A DNA stretch of 64,000 nucleotides from Burkholderiaceae bacterium (GCA_016790515.1 JAEUOY010000030.1:1-64000); one strand, 5' to 3'; numbered from the stretch's first letter, positions 8,521 through 19,138 are shown. Numbers and translations are program-made. Notes: generated from the sequence alone by a model not told the origin.

Positions 8521-10275
8521 TCACAGGTTGGTGACGGCTATCACTTCTTCGAGCGTGGTCACGCCCGCCCGCACCTTGACCAGCCCCGACTGCCGCAGGT
8601 CGCGCACGCCCTCGCTGCGCGCCTGGTCGGCGATGTCCACCGCGGTGCCCTCGGCGAGGATGATTCGCTGCAGCGCGTCGGTCATCGGCATCACCTGGTA
8701 GATGCCGACGCGGCCCTTGTAGCCGCTGTTGCACGACGAGCAGCCGACCGCCCTGAACGGCCGCCAGGAGCCGTCCAGGTCCTCCGCGGCGTAGCCGGCG
8801 CGCAGCATCGCCTCGCGCGGGTAGTCGGCCGGCGTCTTGCAGTTCTCGCACAGCCGGCGCGCCAGCCGCTGGGCGGTGATCAGGATCACGCTGGAGGCGA
8901 TGTTGAACGGCGCCACGCCCATGTTCAGCAGCCGTGTCAGCGTCGTCGGCGCGTCGTTGGTGTGCAGCGTGCTCATCACCAGGTGGCCGGTCTGGGCGGC
9001 CTTGATCGCGATGTCGGCGGTCTCCAGGTCGCGGATCTCGCCGACCATGATGATGTCCGGGTCCTGCCGCAGGAAGGACTTCAGCGCCGCGGCGAAGGTG
9101 AGGCCCGCGCGGTCGTTGACGTTGACCTGGTTGATGCCCGGCAGGTTGATCTCGGCCGGGTCCTCGACGGTGGAGATGTTGACGCCCGGCTGGTTCAGGA
9201 TGTTCAGGCAGGTGTAGAGCGACACCGTCTTGCCCGATCCGGTGGGGCCGGTGACCAGGATCATGCCGTAGGGCCGCGCGATCGCGGCCATCAGCCGTTC
9301 CTTCTCGATCCTCTCGTAGCCCAGCGCCTCGATGCCGAGCTTGGCCGACGACGGATCGAGGATCCGGATCACGATCTTCTCGCCGAACAGCGTCGGCAGC
9401 GTCGAGACCCGGAAATCGATCGCCTTGTTGCCGAACTTCAGCTTCATGCGGCCGTCCTGCGGCACCCGTTTCTCGGAGATGTCGAGCCGGCTGATGACCT
9501 TGATCCGCGAGGCGAGCTTCTCCTTGATCGCGATCGGCGGCTGGGTGATCTCGCGCAGTTCGCCGTCGACCCGGAAGCGCACCCGGTAGTTGTACTCGTA
9601 GGGCTCGAAATGCAGGTCGGAGGCGCGCAGGTTGATCGCGTCGATCAGCATCTTCTGCAGGAAGCGGACGACCGGCGCGTCCTCGACCTCCGAGACCACC
9701 TCGGCGGCCTCGGGCTGGTTGGCTTCGTCGGTGACGTCGAACTCGAAGTCCTCGGCGGTCAGCGCCTCGAGCGTCTCGTTGGCGCTGGTGCCCTGGGCCT
9801 CCATCAGCCGCGCGAGCTTGTCGTACTCGACGATCACCCACTCGGGCGACAGCTGGGTCGCGAACTTGATGCGCTCGACCGCCTCCTGGTCGGTCGGGTC
9901 GGCGCCGCCGATGAACAGCCGGTTGCCGCGCCGGCCCAGCATCACCAGCTGGTACTGCGCCGCCAGCTTCGGGTCGACCACCCCCTTGGGCAGGCGCTCG
10001 AGGTCGACCGATGCCAGGTCGACCAGCGGCAGCGCCAGCGCGGTCGACAGCGTGTGCGCGAGGTCGAAGGCCGACACCGCGCCCGAGGCGATGACCGCGC
10101 CGATGAAGCTGATCTTGCGTTCCTTGGCCGACTTGGCTAGGTCCTCGGCTGCCTTGCTGCCGAGCTTGCCGGCGTGCACCAGCACCCTCGCCACGCCGGA
10201 GAGGGTGGATTGCGGTGACTCGACCAGGGTTTCCAAGGCAGCTGGGTCGCGCGAGCGGCGCGGCCATCCGGGCAT
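8521..10275 (-). CDS. pilB: Type IV pilus assembly ATPase PilB
   Basis: Hexameric cytoplasmic ATPase that drives pilus extension. With the chosen ATG the protein has 584 residues. An N-terminal MshEN-like region spans roughly residues 30-160. The secretion ATPase domain follows with Walker A GPTGSGKT at 343-350, Walker B/Asp box around DIIMVGEIRD at 407-416 and the conserved TLHTNDAP His box. A four-cysteine zinc site is present at C476/C479 and C512/C515. The frame continues 22 codons upstream to another ATG, but homologues begin near the chosen start; neither start has a strong ribosome site. No pilA or pilT is in the window. Confidence 0.95.
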   Translation of the reverse strand: MPGWPRRSRDPAALETLVESPQSTLSGVARVLVHAGKLGSKAAEDLAKSAKERKISFIGAVIASGAVSAFDLAHTLSTALALPLVDLASVDLERLPKGVVDPKLAAQYQLVMLGRRGNRLFIGGADPTDQEAVERIKFATQLSPEWVIVEYDKLARLMEAQGTSANETLEALTAEDFEFDVTDEANQPEAAEVVSEVEDAPVVRFLQKMLIDAINLRASDLHFEPYEYNYRVRFRVDGELREITQPPIAIKEKLASRIKVISRLDISEKRVPQDGRMKLKFGNKAIDFRVSTLPTLFGEKIVIRILDPSSAKLGIEALGYERIEKERLMAAIARPYGMILVTGPTGSGKTVSLYTCLNILNQPGVNISTVEDPAEINLPGINQVNVNDRAGLTFAAALKSFLRQDPDIIMVGEIRDLETADIAIKAAQTGHLVMSTLHTNDAPTTLTRLLNMGVAPFNIASSVILITAQRLARRLCENCKTPADYPREAMLRAGYAAEDLDGSWRPFRAVGCSSCNSGYKGRVGIYQVMPMTDALQRIILAEGTAVDIADQARSEGVRDLRQSGLVKVRAGVTTLEEVIAVTNL

Positions 10276-10454
10276 GATGACCGACGAAGCCTGCAATGTA
10301 ACCCGTGGCAGCGGCAGCAAAGCCGGCCAGTTCCGGCGCACCGGCGATCGCGCGCCGCAGCGGCGCGCAGCGCTTACAGTCGGCGCCTGCGGCCGCCGCG
10401 CGGCGGCCGCGCCGGATGCGGCGCCGCAGAGCGCCGCGGCGAAGGAGACCGACG

Positions 10455-12386
<1,932 letters not shown>

Positions 12387-12387
12387 C

Positions 12388-12427
12388 TGTCACAGCGGCG
12401 CTGTGACAGGCGTCACAGCGTGACGCC
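12388..12427. promoter_or_regulatory. Tandem inverted repeats, probable AcoR upstream activating site
   Basis: Two adjacent palindromes. The first (12388-12408) has perfect 10-base arms TGTCACAGCG/CGCTGTGACA around one base. The second (12409-12427) has perfect 8-base arms GGCGTCAC/GTGACGCC around three bases. Both share the half-site GTCAC. They lie about 85-120 bases upstream of the -24 element, the usual distance for an enhancer of a sigma-54 activator. No T-run follows, so a terminator is less likely. Binding by AcoR is inferred. Confidence 0.75.
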
Positions 12428-12507
12428 GCGCCGGCCGCGGGTTTGCCCCAGGACGTCTGCCGTTCGCCGAGGAGCGGCCGGCCACCCGGCGGTGGCGTGC
12501 CCGAGTC

Positions 12508-12523
12508 TGGCACGCCGGTTGCG
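12508..12523 (+). promoter_or_regulatory. Sigma-54 (-24/-12) promoter of the aco operon
   Basis: TGGCACG-CCGG-TTGCG matches the sigma-54 consensus TGGCACG-N4-TTGCW. The invariant GG (12509-12510) and GC (12521-12522) are separated by exactly ten bases. Transcription would start near 12534, about 16 bases before the acoX GTG. It is preceded by the AcoR gene and the tandem palindromes. Confidence 0.92.
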
Positions 12524-12549
12524 GTGACCGGGGAACCCCGCCCACCCGA

Positions 12550-13650
12550 GTGACGCGCTTGACCACCGCCCGCCCCCCCGTACCGACCATCGGCATCGTC
12601 GCCAACCCGGTCTCGGCGCGCGACATCCGCCGCATCGTCGCCAACGCCGGCAACCTGCAGATCACCGACCGCGTCAACATCGTGCTGCGGGTGCTGGCCA
12701 GCGCCGCGGCCTGCGGCGTCGAGCGCGCGCTGCTGATGCCCGACCGCGGCGGCATCCGCGCACTGCTCGAACGCCACTTCAGGCGCCACCACGAGAGCGA
12801 CACCGGCTACCCCGAGATCGAGTACCTGCCGATGGAGCCGAACTCGACGGTCGACGACACCTTCACCGCGACCCGGCTGCTCGAACGCGCCGGCGTTGCC
12901 GCGATCGTCGTGCTCGGCGGCGACGGCACCCACCGCGCGGTGGTGCGCGAGCTGGTCGACTCGGGCAGCCGGATCCCGATCGCCGGCTTGTCGACCGGCA
13001 CCAACAACGCCTTTCCGGAGATGCGCGAGCCGACGATCACCGGGATGGCGGTCGGCCTGTACGCCAGCGGCCGCATCGACGCCGCGCAGGCGCTGACCGC
13101 CAACAAGCTGGTCGAGGTGCAGATCCACGACCCGCGGCACGGCGACCGGCGCGACCTCGCGATCGTCGATGCGGTCGTCACCCACGACCGCAGCGTCGGC
13201 GCGCGCGCGCTGTGGAAGACCAGCTCGCTCGACGCCGTCTACCTGGCCTTTGCCGACCCGCAGGCGATCGGCCTGTCGTCGATCGGCGCGCTGCTGCAGC
13301 CGGTCGGCCGGCGCGACCCTGGCGGCCTCGCGGTACAGCTCGCGCCCGACGAGCGCCACGCGCTGCTGACGCTGCGCGCACCGATCGCCCCGGGCATGGT
13401 GCGGCCGCTGGCGATCGCCAGCTGGCAGCGCATGGTCGCCGGCGAAGCGCTGGCGGTCGCCGCCAGCGCCGGCACGATCGCGCTCGACGGCGAGCGCGAG
13501 CTCGGCTTCGAGCCCGGCCAGAGCGTGCACATGACGCTGCGCGAGAACGCCTTTTTCACCGTGGACGTGGCCCGCTGCATGACCGCTGCCGCCGAGCAGG
13601 GGCTGCTGCGATCGGCGCCGCGCCCGCCTTCTCCCCCGCCGACCCACTGA
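12550..13650 (+). CDS. acoX: AcoX, NAD-kinase-like protein of the acetoin operon
   Basis: 366-residue protein of the ATP-NAD kinase-like family found in acetoin operons. The nucleotide-binding motif GGDGTHR is at 123-129, and a second family motif GLSTGTNNAFP follows at about 149-159. Its biochemical role in acetoin breakdown is not established; the fold suggests phosphorylation of a nucleotide or small molecule. The start is a GTG; a TTG three codons later is an alternative, and the ribosome site is weak (GGGGAA). It is the first gene behind the sigma-54 promoter and precedes acoA by 14 bases. Confidence 0.85.
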   Translation: MTRLTTARPPVPTIGIVANPVSARDIRRIVANAGNLQITDRVNIVLRVLASAAACGVERALLMPDRGGIRALLERHFRRHHESDTGYPEIEYLPMEPNSTVDDTFTATRLLERAGVAAIVVLGGDGTHRAVVRELVDSGSRIPIAGLSTGTNNAFPEMREPTITGMAVGLYASGRIDAAQALTANKLVEVQIHDPRHGDRRDLAIVDAVVTHDRSVGARALWKTSSLDAVYLAFADPQAIGLSSIGALLQPVGRRDPGGLAVQLAPDERHALLTLRAPIAPGMVRPLAIASWQRMVAGEALAVAASAGTIALDGERELGFEPGQSVHMTLRENAFFTVDVARCMTAAAEQGLLRSAPRPPSPPPTH

Positions 13651-13664
13651 CCAGGAGACTTCCG

Positions 13665-14660
13665 ATGGCAGGCAATCCGTTCCCCCAATCGAAGGAGCAG
13701 CTGCTCCAGGCCTACCGCACGATGCGCACGATCCGCGAATTCGAGGAGCGGCTGCACATCGACTTCGGCCGCGGCGACATCCCCGGCTTCGTCCACCTGT
13801 ACGCCGGCGAGGAGGCGGCCGGTACCGGGATCATGATGCACCTGGGCGACGGCGACCGCATCGCGTCGACCCACCGCGGCCACGGCCACTGCATCGCCAA
13901 GGGCGTCGACCCGCTGGCGATGATGAAGGAGATCTACGGCCGCAAGGGCGGCGCGTGCGAGGGCAAGGGCGGCTCGATGCACATCGCCGACCTCGACAAG
14001 GGCATGATGGGCGCCAACGGCATCCTCGGCGCCGGCGCACCGCTGGTCTGCGGCGCCGCGCTGGCGGCCAAGTTCCGCGCCAAGGGCAAGGACCTCAGTG
14101 ACGTCGCGATCAGCTTCGTCGGCGACGGCGCCAGCAACCAGGGCACCTTCCTCGAGAGCCTGAACCTCGCGGCGGTCTGGAACCTGCCGGCGATCTTCGT
14201 CGTCGAGAACAACGGCTATGCCGAGAGCACCAGCCGCGACTACGGCGTCGCGGTCGACAGCTACGTCGACCGCGCGGCCGGCTTCGGGCTGCCGGGCGTC
14301 ACGGTGGACGGCACCGACTTCTTCGCGGTGCACGAGGCTGCCGGCGAGATCATCGCCCGCGCCCGCAAGGGCGGCGGCCCGGCGCTGCTCGAGTGCAAGA
14401 TGGTGCGTTTCCACGGCCACTTCGAGGGCGACGCGCAGACCTACCGCGCGCCCGGCGAGCTCGACGACATCCGCGCCAACCACGACTGCCTGAAGAAGTT
14501 CGCCGCCGCGGTCACCGGCGCCGGCGTCATCGGCGCCGCCGAGCTGCAGGCGATCGACCATGAGGTGCTCGGCCTGATCGAGCGCGCGGTCACCGAGGCC
14601 AAGGCAGCGCCGCAGCCGACCGCGGCCGACCTGCTGACCGACGTCTACGTCAAGTTCTGA
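13665..14660 (+). CDS. acoA: Acetoin dehydrogenase E1 component, alpha subunit
   Basis: Thiamine-diphosphate-dependent E1 alpha subunit that, with AcoB, cleaves acetoin to acetaldehyde and an acetyl group passed to the lipoyl arm of AcoC. 331 residues. The ThDP-binding motif GDG (153-155) to NN (182-183) is intact, within GDGASNQG and FVVENNGYAE. The conserved region with HRGHGHCIAKG lies near residues 70-80. AGGAGA precedes the ATG by six bases. It could in principle be a pyruvate dehydrogenase E1 alpha, but the acoR/acoX context and the hydrolase-type acoC decide for acetoin. Confidence 0.92.
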   Translation: MAGNPFPQSKEQLLQAYRTMRTIREFEERLHIDFGRGDIPGFVHLYAGEEAAGTGIMMHLGDGDRIASTHRGHGHCIAKGVDPLAMMKEIYGRKGGACEGKGGSMHIADLDKGMMGANGILGAGAPLVCGAALAAKFRAKGKDLSDVAISFVGDGASNQGTFLESLNLAAVWNLPAIFVVENNGYAESTSRDYGVAVDSYVDRAAGFGLPGVTVDGTDFFAVHEAAGEIIARARKGGGPALLECKMVRFHGHFEGDAQTYRAPGELDDIRANHDCLKKFAAAVTGAGVIGAAELQAIDHEVLGLIERAVTEAKAAPQPTAADLLTDVYVKF

Positions 14661-14681
14661 AGCCTCGAGGAGACATTCACC

Positions 14682-15689
14682 ATGGCACGCAAGATCAGCA
14701 TGAAGCAGGCGATCAACGAGGCGCTCGACCAGGAGATGGCGCGCGACCCGTCGGTGATCGTGATGGGCGAGGACATCGTCGGCGGCGCCGGCGGCGACGG
14801 CGAGCGCGACGCCTGGGGCGGGGTGCTCGGCGTCACCAAGGGCCTGTACGCCAAGCATGGCGACCGGCTGCTGGACACGCCGCTGTCCGAATCGGCCTAC
14901 GTCGGCGCGGCGATCGGCGCCGCCTGCTGCGGCCTGCGCCCGGTCGCCGAGCTGATGTTCGTCGACTTCATGGGCGTGTGCTTCGACCAGATCTTCAACC
15001 AGGCGGCGAAGTTCAAGTACATGTTCGGCGGCAAGGCCGAGACGCCGGTGGTGATCCGCGCGATGTGCGGCGCGGGCTTTCGTGCTGCGGCGCAGCATTC
15101 GCAGATGCTGACGCCGCTGTTCACCCACATCCCGGGGCTGAAGGTGGTCTGCCCGAGCACGCCCTACGACACCAAGGGCCTGCTGATCCAGAGCATCCGC
15201 GACAACGACCCGGTGATCTTCCTCGAGCACAAGAACCTCTACGGCTTCGAGGGCGAGGTGCCCGAGGCCGGCTACGCGATCCCGTTCGGCGAGGCCAACG
15301 TCGTGCGCGACGGCAAGACGGTGTCGATCGTGACCTACGGGCTGATGGTGCACCGCGCGCTCGACGCCGCCGCGGCGCTGGCCAAGGACGGGATCGACGC
15401 CGAGGTGATCGACCTGCGCACGCTGTCCCCGCTGGACCTCGACACCGTGCTCGAGAGCGTCGAGAAGACCGGCCGGCTGGTCTGCGTCGACGAGGCCAAC
15501 CCGCGCTGCAGCATCGCCGCCGACATCTCGGCGCAGGTGGCGCAGCAGGCCTTCCGCGCGCTGAAGGGGCCGATCGAGATGGTCACCGCGCCGCACACGC
15601 CGGTGCCGTTCTCGCCGGTGCTCGAGGACCTGTACATCCCGGGCGCCGCGCAGATCGCCGCCGCGGTCAAGCGCACGCTTGCCCACTGA
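14682..15689 (+). CDS. acoB: Acetoin dehydrogenase E1 component, beta subunit
   Basis: Partner of AcoA in the E1 heterotetramer; 335 residues, the usual length. The N-terminal MKQAINEALDQEM and the VMGEDIVGG segment carrying the glutamate that activates the thiamine cofactor are visible at about residues 5-40. The C-terminal transketolase domain contains IDLRTLSPLDLDTV and the CVDEANPRCS region. A GAGGAGA ribosome site lies ahead of the ATG. The gap to acoA is 21 bases and to acoC 19 bases, so the three are one transcription unit. Confidence 0.93.
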   Translation: MARKISMKQAINEALDQEMARDPSVIVMGEDIVGGAGGDGERDAWGGVLGVTKGLYAKHGDRLLDTPLSESAYVGAAIGAACCGLRPVAELMFVDFMGVCFDQIFNQAAKFKYMFGGKAETPVVIRAMCGAGFRAAAQHSQMLTPLFTHIPGLKVVCPSTPYDTKGLLIQSIRDNDPVIFLEHKNLYGFEGEVPEAGYAIPFGEANVVRDGKTVSIVTYGLMVHRALDAAAALAKDGIDAEVIDLRTLSPLDLDTVLESVEKTGRLVCVDEANPRCSIAADISAQVAQQAFRALKGPIEMVTAPHTPVPFSPVLEDLYIPGAAQIAAAVKRTLAH

Positions 15690-15708
15690 CACCAGGAGCA
15701 TCCCGAGC

Positions 15709-16818
15709 ATGAGCACCATCACGCCGATCGTGATGCCCAAGTGGGGCCTGGAGATGCGCGAGGGCACGGTCACCGCCTGGCTGGTCGACGAGGGCGCCGA
15801 GATCGCGGTCGGCACGCCGATCCTCGATGTCGAGACCGACAAGATCAGCAACGCGGTCGAGGCGCCCGACCCGGGCCTGTTGCGGCGCAGGGTCGCCCAG
15901 GAAGGCGAGGTGCTGCCGGTCAAGGCCCTGCTCGGCGTGCTGGCCGACGCCTCGGTGCCCGAGGCCGAGATCGACGCCTACATCGCGAACTACGTCGTGC
16001 CGGCCGCCGCGGCCGAAGGCGAGGAGGCCGAGTCGGCCTACGCCAGCGCCGAGGTCGACGGCTTCAGGCTGCGCTACGCGCGGCGCGGGCCCGAGGGTGG
16101 CGTGCCGGTGCTGTTCCTGCACGGCTTCGGCGGCGACCTCGACAACTGGCTGTTCAACCTCGACGCGGTGGCCGAGGCGGCGCCGGTGATCGCGCTCGAC
16201 CTGCCGGGGCACGGCCAGTCGACGCCGAAGCTGCCGGGCACCACGCTGGCCGACTTCGCGCGGATCGTCCTGCACTTCCTCGACGCGCTCGACGTGGCGC
16301 GCGCCCACCTGGTCGGCCACTCGATGGGCGGCGCGATCGCCGCGCGCCTCGCGCTCGATCACCCGGCGCGGGTCGCGTCGCTGACGCTGGTCAACAGCGC
16401 CGGGCTGGGCGACGAGATCGACGCCGGCTACATCGACGGCTTCGTTGCCGCCGGGTCGCGGCGCGAGCTGAAGCCGGTGGTCGAGAAGCTGTTCGCCAAC
16501 CCCGAGCTGGTGACGCGCCAGCTGCTCGACGACCTGCTGAAGTACAAGCGCCTCGACGGTGTCGGCGAAGCGCTGGGCAGGCTGGGTTCGGCGCTGTTCG
16601 GCGGCGGCCGGCAGGCCGAGCAGCCCGGCCGTGAACTGCCCGCCAGCCTGCCGCTGCTGGTGATCTGGGGCCGCGAGGACCGCATCGTGCCGGCCGCCCA
16701 CGCCGACCATGCGCCCGTCCACGCCCGGCGCGAGCTGTTCGACGGCGCCGGCCACATGGCGATGATGGAGAAGGCCAGCGAGGTCAACGCGCTGATCCGG
16801 CGCCATGTCGCCGGCTAG
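15709..16818 (+). CDS. acoC: Acetoin dehydrogenase E2, lipoyl domain fused to alpha/beta hydrolase
   Basis: Dihydrolipoamide acetyltransferase of the acetoin cleaving complex. Residues 4-78 are a lipoyl domain; the acceptor lysine is K45 in VETDKISN. After an acidic/alanine linker (about 95-115) comes an alpha/beta hydrolase fold instead of the classical CoA-acyltransferase catalytic domain, with oxyanion motif HGFGGD (139-144) and nucleophile elbow GHSMG (Ser205), and a C-terminal GHMAMM histidine. This architecture is characteristic of AcoC from acetoin users. No E3 dihydrolipoamide dehydrogenase gene follows, so E3 must come from elsewhere. The ATG has AGGAGCA about 12 bases upstream. Confidence 0.92.
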   Translation: MSTITPIVMPKWGLEMREGTVTAWLVDEGAEIAVGTPILDVETDKISNAVEAPDPGLLRRRVAQEGEVLPVKALLGVLADASVPEAEIDAYIANYVVPAAAAEGEEAESAYASAEVDGFRLRYARRGPEGGVPVLFLHGFGGDLDNWLFNLDAVAEAAPVIALDLPGHGQSTPKLPGTTLADFARIVLHFLDALDVARAHLVGHSMGGAIAARLALDHPARVASLTLVNSAGLGDEIDAGYIDGFVAAGSRRELKPVVEKLFANPELVTRQLLDDLLKYKRLDGVGEALGRLGSALFGGGRQAEQPGRELPASLPLLVIWGREDRIVPAAHADHAPVHARRELFDGAGHMAMMEKASEVNALIRRHVAG

Positions 16819-16844
16819 GCGATCGGGCCGCGCTGGGGCCGCCG

Positions 16845-17609
16845 ATGGCGCTGCCGACATTCGGCTTCGTGACGGTGCACGCCGCGGCGCTGGCCGACGG
16901 CATCGCCTGCGAGGCGGCCTGGCTGGCGCAGGTGGCGGCCACCGGCTGGCCGACCGCGCAGCTCTGGCAGGGCGTGCCTGGCTTCGTCGTGCCGCGCAGC
17001 TACCTGCGCCGCCCGCACTGGTCCGCGGCCTGCGCCGCCTCGGCGGCCGCAGGCTGGCCGGTGCAGGTACGTGCCTCCGGCGGCGGCCTGGTGCCGCAGG
17101 GACCGGGGGTGTGGAACCTGAGCCTGCTGTGGCCCGGCGACAGCGCGGTGCCCAGCGGCACCGACGCGATCTACCGCGACCTGACCGACCAGCTCGGCGC
17201 CGCGTTCGCGCGCCTGGGCGTCTCGGCCCGGGCGCAGCCGGTCGAAGGATCGTTCTGCGACGGGCGCTTCAACCTGGCGGTCGATGGGCGCAAGCTGGTC
17301 GGCACCGCGCAGGCCTGGCGGCGCGTCGGCGCAGCACCGGTGGTGCTGGCGCATGCGGTGATCGTCGCCACCGCCGATCCGGCCGCGCTGACCGAGGCGG
17401 CCAACCGCTTCGAGGCCGCCTCGGGTGGTGCGACGCGCTACCGCGCCGATGCGCTGACCAGCATCGCCGCGGCCTGGTGCACGGCGCATGCCGCGGCGGC
17501 GCCGCCGCCGGGCTTCGAGGCCCGTATCGTCCAGGTCGTGGCCGCACAGTTCGCCCGCGTCGTGCCACCCCATGTCGCCCCGACCGCAACGAACCTTCAG
17601 GAGAACTGA
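16845..17609 (+). CDS. Lipoate-protein ligase-like protein
   Basis: 254-residue protein of the biotin/lipoate ligase (BPL/LPL) fold. Recognisable motifs: the substrate-loop signature SGGGLVPQGPGVWNLS at 78-93 (compare the RxSGGGAV...GNLN loop of LplA) and the catalytic-lysine motif GRKLVGTAQ with K150. It probably attaches or transfers lipoate to the lipoyl domain of AcoC, whose stop codon is 26 bases upstream. This is inferred from motifs and position. It lacks any obvious helix-turn-helix. The ribosome site is weak, so translation may depend on coupling. An octanoyltransferase role cannot be excluded. Confidence 0.75.
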   Translation: MALPTFGFVTVHAAALADGIACEAAWLAQVAATGWPTAQLWQGVPGFVVPRSYLRRPHWSAACAASAAAGWPVQVRASGGGLVPQGPGVWNLSLLWPGDSAVPSGTDAIYRDLTDQLGAAFARLGVSARAQPVEGSFCDGRFNLAVDGRKLVGTAQAWRRVGAAPVVLAHAVIVATADPAALTEAANRFEAASGGATRYRADALTSIAAAWCTAHAAAAPPPGFEARIVQVVAAQFARVVPPHVAPTATNLQEN

Positions 17610-17611
17610 CC

Positions 17612-17920
17612 ATGGTCCTGCTCGAATTCGCGATGGCCCCTGCCGGCCAGGGCGAGAGCGTCAGCGCGCATGTCGCGCGCATCCTCGACGTGATCGACCG
17701 CAGCGGCGTCCCCTACCAGCTGACGCCGATGGGCACCATCCTCGAAGGCGAATGGGACCAGGTGATGGGCGTCGTCAGCGCGTGCTTCCGCACGCTGGAA
17801 GCGGACTGCGTGCGCATCGGCGTGAACCTGAAGGTCGACTACCGCGCCGGGCCGCAGAGCCGGCTGCAGTCGAAGATCGCCAAGGTCGAGCAACGGCTCG
17901 GCCGCAAGCTCAGCACCTGA
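17612..17920 (+). CDS. Thiamine-binding protein, MTH1187/YqgV family
   Basis: 102-residue protein of the MTH1187/YqgV family (PF01910), small ferredoxin-like-fold proteins for which thiamine binding has been shown. Visible features: the N-terminal LLEFAMAP strand, ILDVIDRSGVPYQLTPMGTILEG in the middle and the GVNLKVDYRAG strand near residues 75-85. The start is certain, with CAGGAGAA ahead of the ATG. It is two bases downstream of the lipoate-ligase-like gene, which places it at the end of the aco operon, where the E1 enzyme needs thiamine diphosphate. A role in supplying or buffering thiamine is inferred. Confidence 0.85.
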   Translation: MVLLEFAMAPAGQGESVSAHVARILDVIDRSGVPYQLTPMGTILEGEWDQVMGVVSACFRTLEADCVRIGVNLKVDYRAGPQSRLQSKIAKVEQRLGRKLST

Positions 17921-17962
17921 GCAGCATCTGAGCGCCGGTCGCCGCGATGCGGCAGAAACGGC

Positions 17963-17986
17963 GAAGCCCCGGCAGGCTGGGGCTTC
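17963..17986. terminator. Possible bidirectional terminator hairpin
   Basis: Perfect 8-base stem GAAGCCCC/GGGGCTTC with an 8-base loop between the end of the aco operon (+) and tRNA-Pro (-). There is no proper T-run on either side, so Rho-independent activity is uncertain. Confidence 0.5.
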
Positions 17987-18016
17987 GAGTCGTCGCGACG
18001 AGTCGCCGGGAAATCC

Positions 18017-18093
18017 TGGTCGGGGTGAGAGGATTCGAACCTCCGGCCTCTACGTCCCGAACGTAGCGCTCTACCAGGCTAAGCTACACCCCG
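18017..18093 (-). tRNA. tRNA-Pro (anticodon CGG)
   Basis: Cloverleaf on the minus strand: acceptor stem CGGGGTG/CACCCCG, discriminator A and an encoded CCA end. The anticodon stem CTACG/CGTAG encloses the loop TTCGGGA, giving anticodon CGG that reads CCG proline codons. The T-arm is GGAGG-TTCGAAT-CCTCT (the last pair is a G-T wobble). It lies 22 bases downstream of the ispB stop on the same strand. Confidence 0.97.
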
Positions 18094-18115
18094 ATGGTCT
18101 TGGCGATGGCTCCGA

Positions 18116-19099
18116 TCACGAAGACCGCTCCACCGACCGAGCCGACAATTCTAGCAGAGCTTTTCGTGCCGCCGATTCGGGCAGCGCGGCCAGCGCCCGG
18201 TCGGCCTTGTCGGCCTCGGCCCGCGCTGCGTCGCGGGTCGCTGCCAGCGCACCGGTGCGGCGAACGATCGCCAGGATCTCGTCGAGCCGGTCGGGCTCGC
18301 CGTGCTCGATGGCGTGGCGGATCAGCTCGCGTTCGCCGTCGCCGCTGCGGGCCATCGCGATCAGCAGCGGCAGCGTCGGCTTGCCCTCGCGCAGGTCGTC
18401 GCCGACGTTCTTGCCCAGCGCGTGGGTGTCGCCTTCGTAGTCGAGCAGATCGTCGACCAACTGGAATGCGGTGCCCAGCGAACGGCCGTAGTCGGCACAG
18501 GCTTCCTCGACGCCGGGGTCGGCCTGGGCGAGCACGGCGCCGAGCCGGGCGCTGGCCTCGAACAGCTTGGCGGTCTTGAAGCGGATGACGCGCAGGTAGT
18601 CGTCGACCGCCAGGTCGGCGTCGTGCATGTTCATCAGCTGCAGCACCTCGCCCTCGGCGATCACGTTGGTGGCGTCGGCCAGCACCTCGAGCACCCGCAT
18701 GCGGTTGACGCTGACCATCATCTGGAACGCCCGCGAGTAGAGGAAGTCGCCGACCAGCACGCTGGCGGCGTTGCCGAACAGCGCGTTGGCGGTCTGGCGG
18801 CCGCGGCGCAGCGACGACTCGTCGACCACGTCGTCGTGCAGCAGCGTCGCGGTGTGGATGAACTCGACGGTGGCGGCGAGTTCGTGGCGCTCGGGCCCGG
18901 CGAAGCCCAGCGCCTCGGCGAACAGCAGCACCAGCCGCGGCCGGATGCGCTTGCCGCCGGCGCTGACGATGTAGTGCGAGATCTGGTTGATCAGCGCGAC
19001 ATCCGACGACAGGCGGTGGCGGATCACCCGGTCGACCTGTGCCATGTCGGCGGCCATGGCATCCATGGCCGCCGCGGAAGGGGAGGAGAGGTCGGTCAC
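18116..19099 (-). CDS. ispB: Octaprenyl diphosphate synthase
   Basis: Trans long-chain prenyl diphosphate synthase that makes the side chain of ubiquinone (octaprenyl by homology; the chain length is not read from sequence). Both aspartate-rich motifs are present: DDVVD at 89-93 and DDLLD at 216-220; the GGKRIRP substrate motif is at 48-54. I chose the GTG at 19099 (327 residues), because a TATAAT hexamer lies at 19133-19138 and the longer open frame begins upstream of that promoter. ATG codons 11 and 14 codons further in are alternatives. Divergent from rplU, as in many proteobacteria. Confidence 0.93.
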   Translation of the reverse strand: MTDLSSPSAAAMDAMAADMAQVDRVIRHRLSSDVALINQISHYIVSAGGKRIRPRLVLLFAEALGFAGPERHELAATVEFIHTATLLHDDVVDESSLRRGRQTANALFGNAASVLVGDFLYSRAFQMMVSVNRMRVLEVLADATNVIAEGEVLQLMNMHDADLAVDDYLRVIRFKTAKLFEASARLGAVLAQADPGVEEACADYGRSLGTAFQLVDDLLDYEGDTHALGKNVGDDLREGKPTLPLLIAMARSGDGERELIRHAIEHGEPDRLDEILAIVRRTGALAATRDAARAEADKADRALAALPESAARKALLELSARSVERSS

Positions 19100-19132
19100 G
19101 GGTGGCACGGCATGGGCGCGAAGCAGCGGCAA

Positions 19133-19138
19133 ATTATA
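19133..19138 (-). promoter_or_regulatory. -10 hexamer of the ispB promoter
   Basis: Perfect TATAAT on the minus strand 33 bases before the ispB GTG. No good -35 hexamer is seen at the right distance. It stands out in a very GC-rich background. Confidence 0.65.

Noticed and set aside
7114-10140. A 1008-codon open frame on the plus strand across pilC and pilB
   Set aside because: It is antisense to well-conserved pilus genes, is very rich in Asp/His/Arg/Gln/Leu from GC-rich antisense codons, and has no recognisable domain. The same applies to other long antisense frames such as 619-2166, 3184-4929, 4866-7217, 13239-15923 and 44663-46546.
12388-12427. Rho-independent terminator of acoR
   Set aside because: The palindromes lack a T-run and there are two related units located at enhancer distance from a sigma-54 promoter, which fits activator binding better.
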